From assembly GCA_964245425.1 (NCBI GenBank), contig CAXTMV010000328.1, positions 1 to 5,479 on the forward strand: a DNA stretch of 5,479 nucleotides, written 5' to 3'. Below, piece by piece: positions 1-5,479 of this stretch; the stretch's first letter is position 1; every line of letters starts with the position of its first letter. Both the position numbers and the translations under genes were made by a program. The notes below the pieces were generated by a model. The model was not told the DNA's origin. It searched no databases and worked only from the letters and a program-made list of their open reading frames with translations. This stretch comes from JACMLD01 sp964245425 (GTDB lineage: Bacteria > Bacteroidota > Bacteroidia > Chitinophagales > Chitinophagaceae).

Positions 1-12
1 CATTGAACTCAT
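1..12 (-). CDS. tnpB: IS66 TnpB, first four codons only (partial)
   Basis: The minus-strand ATG at 12-10 overlaps the tnpA stop TGA (11-9) in an ATGA junction, the translational coupling usual between tnpA and tnpB of IS66 elements. Only Met-Ser-Ser-Met is visible; a second ATG at 3-1 could also be the start. The product would be the IS66 'Orf2' accessory protein of roughly 115 residues, required together with TnpA and TnpC for transposition in studied family members. The assignment rests on position and overlap, not on protein sequence. Confidence 0.55.
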
Positions 13-314
13 GTCAGCAATTCTTTGAGGCAAGCAGCCGTTACCCACTGATAGATCTTTATTTTTTTTACTGAAGCAAACAATGCCGGTTCAGCAACAG
101 GTGTTGTAGTAATTTGCAGCGCAGTAAACCCGATCGGCTTAACTGCACGTTTGCCATATTTCTTTCTCCAGTTGTGAAAAGTAGCGGAAGGAATATTATT
201 TGTCCCGCAAAATGTTTTTATGCTCAAGCCGCTTTTCTTATATTCGTTAAGCAGGGAAAGAATGTGTTCTTCGTTTCTGAAAATGCGGATCTTTTTTGAT
301 GCGGGTGTCTCCAT
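9..314 (-). CDS. tnpA: IS66 family accessory protein TnpA
   Basis: This is a 101-residue protein from the ATG at 314. A TTG at 341 would add nine residues but lies inside a leader hairpin, so the ATG is preferred. The N-terminal half is a helix-turn-helix of the transposase-8/IS66 Orf1 kind: a helix around residues 15-28, then GLSIKTFC and NIPSATFHNWRKKYG (about 29-54), with the Trp of FHNWRKKYG typical of the recognition helix. The tail (GFTALQ..., ending YQWVTAACLKELLT) matches what I recall for Bacteroidota IS66 TnpA proteins, including the LKxLL end, so the protein looks full length. TnpA probably binds DNA and assists the TnpC transposase. It is followed directly by tnpB with overlapping stop and start. 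The frame is intact, so the copy may be recent; whether the element is active cannot be judged without tnpC. Confidence 0.9.
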   Translation of the reverse strand: METPASKKIRIFRNEEHILSLLNEYKKSGLSIKTFCGTNNIPSATFHNWRKKYGKRAVKPIGFTALQITTTPVAEPALFASVKKIKIYQWVTAACLKELLT

Positions 315-318
315 AATA

Positions 319-342
319 TTTGTTCTTACATTAAAGAACAAA
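319..342 (-). repeat. Hairpin in the tnpA leader
   Basis: There is a perfect 9-base inverted repeat (TTTGTTCTT / AAGAACAAA) with a 6-base loop, ending four bases before the tnpA ATG. It lies between the inferred IS end and the first gene. If transcribed it forms an AU-rich stem beside the start codon and could reduce translation. It could equally be a binding site for the element's own TnpA. The repeat is seen; the role is inference. Confidence 0.6.
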
Positions 343-353
343 ATTATTGGTAC

Positions 354-482
354 TTATAATCGCTGACAAGATGTATTTGGCCGGAGGGATACTTTACTTT
401 CATCATTTAACACCATGTCCATCACCTCATTCACAATGTCTTTTACATCCTGCTCCACATTGGGTAGTTGGTATAAAGCATT
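354..482 (-). other. Orphan open tail overlapping the regulator relic and running into the IS end
   Basis: In the minus-strand frame that overlaps the end of the regulator relic, codons are open from 482 (after a TGA at 485-483) down to a TAA at 356-354 inside the IS end. They encode a charged stretch containing VEQDVKDIVNEVMDMVLNDE. No start codon lies at its upstream edge; the first ATG codons are internal (422 and 416). It may be the continuation of the Crp-like gene after a second frame slip near 446-455, or the tail of an unrelated gene joined by deletion. I do not recognise the peptide, and it does not resemble the C-terminal HTH expected for Crp/Fnr. This covers the stretch between the IS and the relic; nothing else is seen there. 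Confidence 0.25.
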
Positions 483-813
483 TCAAGGTTGTCATAATGT
501 AACTTCAACACATGACCATCTTCCAGCGCCTGCATGTTTTCGCGTGAGGGTTGCCTTGTTATAAAACTGGTAAGTGTAGTGGCAAAGCTATTCTCTGTCG
601 CGAAATACCGGTTGATGTCGTTCTGTAATTCAGTATGATAAACACGAAATAAGCCAGCATTGATAAAATACATGTGATTGCAGACTTGTCCTTCCTAATC
701 AAATAATCGTTGGTATGGACGTTAACTTGCCTGAATATTGGTAGAATCACACCCCATTCTTTGTCTGCAACCGGGATGTATTGCCGAACATATTTTACTA
801 ACTGATCGGACAT
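443..813 (-). pseudogene. Crp/Fnr-family regulator, frameshifted and truncated
   Basis: This is a relic of a cyclic-nucleotide-binding-type transcription regulator. From the ATG at 813 the frame gives MSDQLVKYVRQYIPVADKEW...VNVHTNDYLIRKDK, the usual start of Bacteroidota Crp/Fnr-like proteins (helix, then first strands of the cupin-like sensor domain). Around 683-690 the frame is lost: one missing base would restore ...RKDK-x-CNHMYFINAGLFRVYHTELQNDINRYF, which continues to ...LEMLYTNYPMWSRM and a TAA at 445-443. Together the two pieces give about 124 residues, against roughly 190 for the family, so the C-terminal helix-turn-helix is absent. An IS66 end lies about 75 bases past the stop. Both lesions argue that no functional DNA-binding regulator is made. 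A sequencing error could explain the single-base shift but not the missing HTH. It is codirectional with the upstream HEPN-like gene, but 123 bases separate them. Confidence 0.85.
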
Positions 814-862
814 GCTTTAAGATAATTTATTTATTACAATAAACGCCCTGGCCAATGCAGCT

Positions 863-883
863 CCACCTGCTATTGACAGGTGG
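863..883. repeat. Perfect 7-base hairpin between the HEPN-like gene and the Crp relic
   Basis: CCACCTG and CAGGTGG flank a 7-base loop (CTATTGA). The stem is GC-rich compared with its surroundings, but no T run follows on either strand, so it does not qualify as a standard intrinsic terminator. It lies 54 bases past the stop of the HEPN-like gene and 50 bases before the start of the regulator relic. It may be an mRNA 3'-end stabiliser or an old operator. An AT-only inverted repeat (TTTATT-AC-AATAAA, 830-843) sits closer to the relic's start. The rest of the 814-936 gap shows nothing else. Confidence 0.45.
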
Positions 884-936
884 TCGCATAAATGGATTTG
901 TTACCAATCGTAATATCTGGAACATTTTTGAGCCTG

Positions 937-1503
937 TTACATATTTAATGCTTCGCTTATTTGGTCAAGTTCTTCCTGTGAAGAAACATAGAATTGAAAC
1001 ATAAATCCGTCCATTAGTTTACGGATAAATTGATTATATCGATCGACTATGTTTTTAAGCAGAGCAATATCAGCCATCGAAGCCTGATGAACATCGGCAG
1101 GTTTTTTGGGATGAAAGAGCCTGTTCCTTATTTCCCGCAACTTTAACAAGTCATCAAGGCTTTCTACAAAATATTGGTTTTGCAAAGGCTCTTTGCCTAC
1201 AGCATCACAAATATGCTCAAAAGTCTTTTTAAATTTTTTGGTAAAGCCTTGCTGGTCTTTATAACCATTGTATGCATGAAGCTGATTATAATAATACAGG
1301 TCGGCTTCAACCAGAGAAAAGAAACTGTGGATAATACCCCGATAAATTGACTTCTTTCCTTTGGGATGCTGATTTTCATCCATGAGCTGTACGAGTATTT
1401 CAACATCTTCCCTGTACACGTTATGAATGGGCGAAAACTCGTGGATGCGTGCGATCGTTTCTTTTATTTTATCGATACCTGTAATATTAATATCTCTAGC
1501 CAT
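937..1503 (-). CDS. HEPN-like protein (putative RNase or RNA-binding helical protein)
   Basis: This protein has 188 residues from the ATG at 1503. A TTG 33 bases upstream in frame would add 11 residues, but a good promoter -7 element overlaps that codon, so a transcript from it would start downstream of the TTG. The protein looks all-helical. Its main feature is LREIRNRLFHPKKP, with R126-N127-R128-L129-F130-H131. This is the Rx4-6H motif, with a polar residue after the Arg, that marks catalytically competent HEPN domains; the helix SFFSLVEADLYYYNQ (about 60-74) and the Phe/Lys-rich helix after it (about 88-105) fit the four-helix bundle. HEPN proteins commonly act as metal-independent ribonucleases in toxin-antitoxin, abortive-infection and CRISPR effectors, but many small ones are regulators or have unknown roles. 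It has its own promoter and is divergent from the PIN-domain giant. No MNT nucleotidyltransferase antitoxin is adjacent in the window. The frame looks intact and soluble, without a signal peptide. The specific subfamily is not recognised. Confidence 0.75.
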   Translation of the reverse strand: MARDINITGIDKIKETIARIHEFSPIHNVYREDVEILVQLMDENQHPKGKKSIYRGIIHSFFSLVEADLYYYNQLHAYNGYKDQQGFTKKFKKTFEHICDAVGKEPLQNQYFVESLDDLLKLREIRNRLFHPKKPADVHQASMADIALLKNIVDRYNQFIRKLMDGFMFQFYVSSQEELDQISEALNM

Positions 1504-1533
1504 GAAAAAAGCTTTTTCGGTTGCGAATTTACC

Positions 1534-1562
1534 CAAATTTAATGACTAGCCATTCTAAACAA
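1534..1562 (-). promoter_or_regulatory. Bacteroidota-type promoter for the HEPN-like gene
   Basis: Read on the minus strand, TTG (1562-1560) is followed by 18 bases and then TAAATTTG (1541-1534). This matches the Bacteroidota primary sigma-factor consensus (-33 TTTG/TTG, -7 TAnnTTTG, about 19 bases apart). Transcription would start near 1528, giving a leader of about 25 bases before the ATG at 1503. The leader holds no Shine-Dalgarno sequence, as is usual in this phylum. It is the only clear match to this consensus noticed in the intergenic region. Confidence 0.6.
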
Positions 1563-1647
1563 TGGACCTGTAGGTTTTTTATAAGCCTGCTTCTGTAGCC
1601 AATACGCACAATTATAGACGCTGGATTTTGCATTCTTCCTTGAACCC

Positions 1648-1677
1648 GATATGCAATATTGCAGTAAATTGCATATC
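1648..1677. promoter_or_regulatory. Operator-like inverted repeat before the PIN-domain gene
   Basis: Perfect 10-base arms, GATATGCAAT (1648-1657) and ATTGCATATC (1668-1677), are separated by 10 bases, so the arm centres lie 20 bases apart, about two helical turns. The spacer repeats ATTGC, so the left half also forms a tight palindrome, GCAATATTGC (1653-1662). The element ends 13 bases before the ATG at 1691. It could bind a dimeric repressor near the transcription start, or form an mRNA hairpin beside the start codon. No convincing promoter consensus was found upstream of it. The repeat is seen; its function is inferred. Confidence 0.6.
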
Positions 1678-1690
1678 TGAACAAACCCTG

Positions 1691-4600
1691 ATGATCTATT
1701 TAACCTTGGATACCTGTTGCTGGTTTGATTTAATCAAAGTCGATTACCATGAGCCCTTTAACCGTTTTGACGAATTGTGTTACTTTATAGAGAACAAATA
1801 TATTACGCATATTGTTCCTCAAAATATTATAAGGGAATGGGATCGTAATTTTGAAGCGACAAAAAAAAGAGCAATAGGTGAACTGGCAGAGGCGGGAAAA
1901 AGCCTTTCGCAGGGGCTTAAAAATAATATAGCACTCTCAAAAATAAGTGAATCGGGTTTTGTGACTGAACTTGTGGAGAAACGAATGGCCAGGATCGATG
2001 TTCTTCTGAAAACAATATCGCAGATAGCAGCTGAGACGGATGTAATAAAGCTGCAGGCTGCAGAGCTTTCATTAAACAAACTTGCCCCGAATCACAACAA
2101 GGATAGTTTCCGGGACTCGGTGAACATACTGACTTTAATTAGCCATATCAGGGATAACCAGTATGTCAACTGCTATTTTTCCAGCTCCAATTACAAAGAT
2201 TACTCTGCTAATCGGGACCATTTGCTGCATGAACAACTTGTTCCCGTTTTTGCAGACGTAAATCTCAACTATATATTTTTCAGTGAGAAAAAGGAGCTTG
2301 GCCTGCAATTGCTCAATACCCTGCATAAAGCAGATCCGAATTTGCCGGAATTTAAAAAAATCGTTGAAACACTGGAAGCAGAAAAAAAGAGGGAGCAATT
2401 GGAAAGTGATTTTAACCAAAACACTCCCTATATCGAAATCGCAATCAATAATCATGATCCGAATACATTTGATAAGGAAACGGTGCTTCGTTTAATTAAC
2501 AGGCATCCCAAGTATGAACAATATTTCTTAAGGCATGTCTTTCATCCGGCTTGGTTTTACTTTCTGCATGACAACGGATATTTCAAAGCAGACAAGAACC
2601 CGGCGCCCGTACTCATTGCGGCTGACAATGACGGCAATAGTACCTATTCTGTTCCATGGTGGACAGCTTTGGAGTTTCTTGAGAAACTTATTCCGTTATT
2701 CGAAAAAAACGATCCTGCAGCTGAACAATTGATTGAACCAGTACTTCAGATTATTCGTGATGTATCGAATACGCGAAGGGATAATTTCAGGACATGGTAT
2801 TTTTTTACAAAGATGCTTCGTTCGCTGCCTGCAGAAAAAATTCCGCCGGATATTTTGGATTGTGCAGCAGTCTGGCTGATGTCGCAACATGGTGTTTTTC
2901 TAGTAACGGAAGGTCTTTGCAAATTGATGGGCCGATTTTTAGACAACAATCCGGTAGATGAAACAATACAGAAAGCAAAAATAATCGCCGGACAGTTGCT
3001 GATATTGACGCCAGTAAACAATACGAAGGAATCTATGGGCGCAGACCATGAATTTAAGCACAGGCTAGTTGCTGATCTCACTTCTCTCGTTCGTTATTGG
3101 ATGAAGCCTGATTTTATCAGCAAACTTGTAAAGTATTTTGGTTCTGGTTTTATTATTGAAGTAGCCGGCCAGTTCAAAAAGATCTTACTGGAAGTTCCTG
3201 GTGGAATTGTCACAGATATCGCTGATAGTAATGGTCAGAATAGGATAACGGTGCATATAGAAAATGAAAATTTAATTGTTAGAAATACTTCAGAAAAATC
3301 TATAAGAATTGATAAATATGAGCTATTAGAGGATGCTCAATTGACAGATCGGCTAATTGGAGCTTTTACATCACTGGGAATAAATTTTGAGCGCAATGCC
3401 GAAAACGATCTTGCTGTAAATCGCATATTGTTTCATTTAAATAACGATCTGAGTTCATTTATCGCCAGTGAAAAGATAGAATCCATAGGTGACAGAAACT
3501 GGCTCAGAAATGAATCAAAAGAGGCGCTGGCATGGTTATTAAGGGACTTGTTGAATGAATTGATTAAATCAAATGCAGACCTGGCATTTGTCGTATTCAG
3601 GCAATTGTACTTTGAGAGAAAATGGCGTCTTCCATATTTTAAGCGTATAATATTATACTGCATAACACAGCATTTTAATATGCTCTCTCCTTTACTAGCG
3701 GAAATGCTTGATGGAGAAGACAGTCAGGGCATTTTTTCGCATTATGGACTTGAGGCTGAATTGTGGAATCTTCTTTCCAAAAATCAGCACCAATTGTCCA
3801 GTACAATCACCGGCATGATTGAAAAGATAATAGAAAATGGTCCGGTGCAGGTTGTGCAAATGATGGATTTACCTTCTGCTAAAGCCTGGCAATGTAAATG
3901 GTGGAGTTGCCTGAAAAACCGGGAGCCATTCAAAACATTTTACGCCGGGCGATGTAACGATGATGAGAAAGAGGCCAATGAAATATTGACAGACAGCAGG
4001 TCACATAATTCAAAAAAGGTAATAAGGAATTTCAGTTCTTCAGCGCCCCTGACAATTGAAGATTTGACAAACATGTCAAATAAGGAAATTGCGGAATTCA
4101 TTGAACCGCTAAAGCCTGCTGACAGGTTCAGCGGACCAAACATAGGAGCGCTGGGCGAAAACCTTCAATATGCTATTGAACGTAACCCTAAAAAGTTTGC
4201 TGATGATTTAACGGCATTTCAAAATCTTCCTTATCTGTATGTACACCGGATTCTTTATGGTTTTGCACAAAGCTGGAAGAATAAAAATAATTTTGACTGG
4301 AAGAATGTCTTAAACTTTTGCCAGCAATACATTGACGGAAAAGCATTTACGGATCATCAACTGGGGATACAAGGGTATTCACCGGACCGCGATTGGGTTT
4401 TGGGAGAAATTGGCAATTTGTTAAGTGAGGGAATGTTCAAAGATGAAACTGCTTTTGACGCTTCTTTGCTTCCCATAGCACGTGATGTTCTTTTAAAATC
4501 AGTTCCTTTATTAAAAGCACATACTGTTAAGCCTGTTGTAAACAATGAAGGGCCTTTTTACCTTGTTAATTCCTTTCCCGGAAAATTGTTAAGAGCTTTA

Positions 4601-5479
4601 ATGGATTATTGCCTGATTGTTGCAAGGTGCAACTATCCGCCCGTTGCAGATCCTGTCGTGAAATGGGAGCCGGACATAAAGCATCTATTCGAAGAATGTA
4701 TACGAATGGAAATCGTGGATATCCACATAATAACTGGAATATATTATCGGCAATTGTACTGGCTTGATCGGGACTGGACAATGACACAACTGGAAAAAAA
4801 TATTGATCTTGAACAATCAATGTGGAAGTTATTTTTTGAAGGCATCTTGTTCAACGAGGCAGATGGAAGTCCAGAACTATACAAAACCTTGAATCCTCAT
4901 TACAAACGGGCGATTGACTGCAAACTCAAACTCGCCAGTTATTCAGGCATACCTTTATTGATGACACATATTACCTTATTTTATTTATGGGAATTAGAAT
5001 ACCTTGAGCCTGAAGGGCTCTTGTATTTATATTTGGAGACGTCGACTCATAAAGAATTGAGAAACCTCGTCATCTGGTTATCTCACCGCGAAGATAATGA
5101 AGCTAGTGATGACATTTCAACACAGGCATTGATTAAAAGGGTGATTGACCTATGGTATTGGTTGGCCGGCATGATTAAAGATAATCCGCCCGGTAATATT
5201 GATTTTTTACGGCTATCATCAGTGCTTACGCGCCTTATTATCTATGTGGACCAACTCACGGAAGATCTCACAGAACTTTTGCGTACCTCCTGTCAGCAAC
5301 TTATAAAGTATGAAAGTCCAGATGAATTTTTTGAACAGCTTGTAAGGCTTACAGCGATTGGGGAACCTGTAACCAATGCCAGGCACGTGGCAGCATTATT
5401 AAATGAAATTGATTTCAGTCAGTATGCTGCAGATAGTGATTCCGTTGTTCTGAAAGAGCTTTTATCGTTCCTTTCATTG
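1691..5479 (+). CDS. Giant PIN-domain protein with a large helical C-terminal region (3' end outside window)
   Basis: One frame is open for 1263 codons to the last base of the window. The ATG at 1691 is the only sensible start: the frame is open back to a TAG at 1571 but has no other ATG, and this start places MIYLTLDTCCW at the N-terminus, as in PIN domains. Residues 1 to about 200 resemble the PIN_12/DUF4935 type. The candidate metal-binding acidic residues are D7, E49 (VPQNIIREW), D142 (DSFRDSVNIL; D138 is nearby) and D170 (SSSNYKDYS), followed by HEQL. Such domains cleave RNA using Mg2+ or Mn2+. A charged helical linker (about 199-240) leads into a long, mainly helical, Trp-rich region without membrane segments or a P-loop. 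Landmarks are HPAWFYFLHDNGYF (285-298), VPWWTALEFLEKL (321-333), KWWSCL (736-741), DWVLGEIGNLL (901-911), NSFPGKLLRAL (960-970) and YWLDRDW (1023-1029). A strand-rich patch lies near 500-545. These landmarks resemble, from memory, large C-terminal regions of proteins in bacterial defence loci, including some fused to other effectors. Its likely role is sensing or scaffolding with PIN as effector; this is inference. By comparison the end should be near. Confidence 0.85.
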   Translation, partial: MIYLTLDTCCWFDLIKVDYHEPFNRFDELCYFIENKYITHIVPQNIIREWDRNFEATKKRAIGELAEAGKSLSQGLKNNIALSKISESGFVTELVEKRMARIDVLLKTISQIAAETDVIKLQAAELSLNKLAPNHNKDSFRDSVNILTLISHIRDNQYVNCYFSSSNYKDYSANRDHLLHEQLVPVFADVNLNYIFFSEKKELGLQLLNTLHKADPNLPEFKKIVETLEAEKKREQLESDFNQNTPYIEIAINNHDPNTFDKETVLRLINRHPKYEQYFLRHVFHPAWFYFLHDNGYFKADKNPAPVLIAADNDGNSTYSVPWWTALEFLEKLIPLFEKNDPAAEQLIEPVLQIIRDVSNTRRDNFRTWYFFTKMLRSLPAEKIPPDILDCAAVWLMSQHGVFLVTEGLCKLMGRFLDNNPVDETIQKAKIIAGQLLILTPVNNTKESMGADHEFKHRLVADLTSLVRYWMKPDFISKLVKYFGSGFIIEVAGQFKKILLEVPGGIVTDIADSNGQNRITVHIENENLIVRNTSEKSIRIDKYELLEDAQLTDRLIGAFTSLGINFERNAENDLAVNRILFHLNNDLSSFIASEKIESIGDRNWLRNESKEALAWLLRDLLNELIKSNADLAFVVFRQLYFERKWRLPYFKRIILYCITQHFNMLSPLLAEMLDGEDSQGIFSHYGLEAELWNLLSKNQHQLSSTITGMIEKIIENGPVQVVQMMDLPSAKAWQCKWWSCLKNREPFKTFYAGRCNDDEKEANEILTDSRSHNSKKVIRNFSSSAPLTIEDLTNMSNKEIAEFIEPLKPADRFSGPNIGALGENLQYAIERNPKKFADDLTAFQNLPYLYVHRILYGFAQSWKNKNNFDWKNVLNFCQQYIDGKAFTDHQLGIQGYSPDRDWVLGEIGNLLSEGMFKDETAFDASLLPIARDVLLKSVPLLKAHTVKPVVNNEGPFYLVNSFPGKLLRALMDYCLIVARCNYPPVADPVVKWEPDIKHLFEECIRMEIVDIHIITGIYYRQLYWLDRDWTMTQLEKNIDLEQSMWKLFFEGILFNEADGSPELYKTLNPHYKRAIDCKLKLASYSGIPLLMTHITLFYLWELEYLEPEGLLYLYLETSTHKELRNLVIWLSHREDNEASDDISTQALIKRVIDLWYWLAGMIKDNPPGNIDFLRLSSVLTRLIIYVDQLTEDLTELLRTSCQQLIKYESPDEFFEQLVRLTAIGEPVTNARHVAALLNEIDFSQYAADSDSVVLKELLSFLSL

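Larger units (their letters stand above)
1..367 (-). mobile_element. IS66-family insertion sequence, left end (partial)
   Basis: This is the leading end of an IS66-type element transcribed leftward and out of the window. It carries complete tnpA and the first codons of tnpB; the rest of tnpB, tnpC (the DDE transposase) and the far terminal repeat lie beyond position 1. The edge near 367 is inferred: on the minus strand the sequence begins GTCAGCGATTATAAGTACC, similar in its first bases to the GTAAGCG-type ends I recall for IS66 elements, about 50 bases before the tnpA ATG. The eight flanking bases 368-375 would be one copy of the target duplication, but the other copy is not visible. Identity as IS66 is firm from tnpA; the exact boundary is less sure. 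Confidence 0.75.

Noticed and set aside
114..299. Plus-strand open frame of 61 codons
   Set aside because: It lies entirely antisense to tnpA, which has clear family motifs; its translation is not recognisable.
830..843. TTTATT-AC-AATAAA as a Crp/Fnr operator
   Set aside because: It consists only of A and T outside the centre and lacks the TTGAT/ATCAA or TGTGA half-sites; such AT repeats are common by chance.
1197..1406. Second minus-strand frame inside the HEPN-like gene
   Set aside because: It is in a different frame within the HEPN-like coding region, with no motif; a shadow of the real gene.
1504..1536. N-terminal extension of the HEPN-like protein from TTG
   Set aside because: The codon overlaps a good promoter -7 element, and an ATG lies 33 bases downstream in frame.
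1566..1580. Terminator-like ACCTGTAGGT followed by T6
   Set aside because: The stem can hold only three or four pairs with almost no loop, and no plus-strand gene ends upstream of it.
1640..1672. Promoter for the giant gene: TTG at 1640 with TAAATTGC at 1665
   Set aside because: The spacing is 22 bases and the -7 element departs from TAnnTTTG at key positions; it also lies inside the inverted repeat. Too weak to annotate.
1819..4820. Several minus-strand open frames (62-111 codons) and two short plus-strand ones (2283-2495, 2535-2732)
   Set aside because: All overlap the 1263-codon frame, which shows PIN and scaffold motifs throughout; their low-complexity translations look like shadow frames.

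Overview
The window most likely comes from a member of the Bacteroidota. Four things point that way: the style of the IS66 accessory protein, a Bacteroidota Crp/Fnr-like regulator relic, one promoter matching the Bacteroidota consensus (TTG, 18 bases, TAnnTTTG), and start codons without a recognisable Shine-Dalgarno sequence. No tRNA, rRNA or CRISPR array was seen.

Layout. Positions 1 to about 367 hold the left end of an IS66-family element read leftward: complete tnpA plus the first codons of tnpB, which starts inside the tnpA stop. Positions 368-813 hold a decayed Crp/Fnr-type regulator gene on the minus strand. It has lost its frame once, ends early and lacks the C-terminal DNA-binding part; the IS lies against its broken end. 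Positions 814-936 are non-coding and contain a hairpin. Positions 937-1503 encode a small HEPN-like protein (minus strand) with an RNRLFH motif. Positions 1504-1690 form a divergent intergenic region with a promoter for the HEPN-like gene and, just before the plus-strand gene, a perfect 10+10 base inverted repeat. From 1691 to the window end runs one uninterrupted plus-strand reading frame of 1263 codons with no stop. Its first ~200 residues look like a PIN-family ribonuclease domain; the remaining 1060 or more are a mostly helical, Trp-rich scaffold.

Interpretation. The best candidate for an undescribed system is the giant PIN-helical-scaffold protein, possibly with the divergent HEPN-like gene. 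Both domain classes are known as ribonucleases in microbial conflict systems, and an IS plus a dead regulator beside them fit an accessory or defence-island setting. A role in defence is inference. What is read directly is the domain motifs, the single intact 3.8-kb frame, the divergent arrangement and the operator-like repeat.
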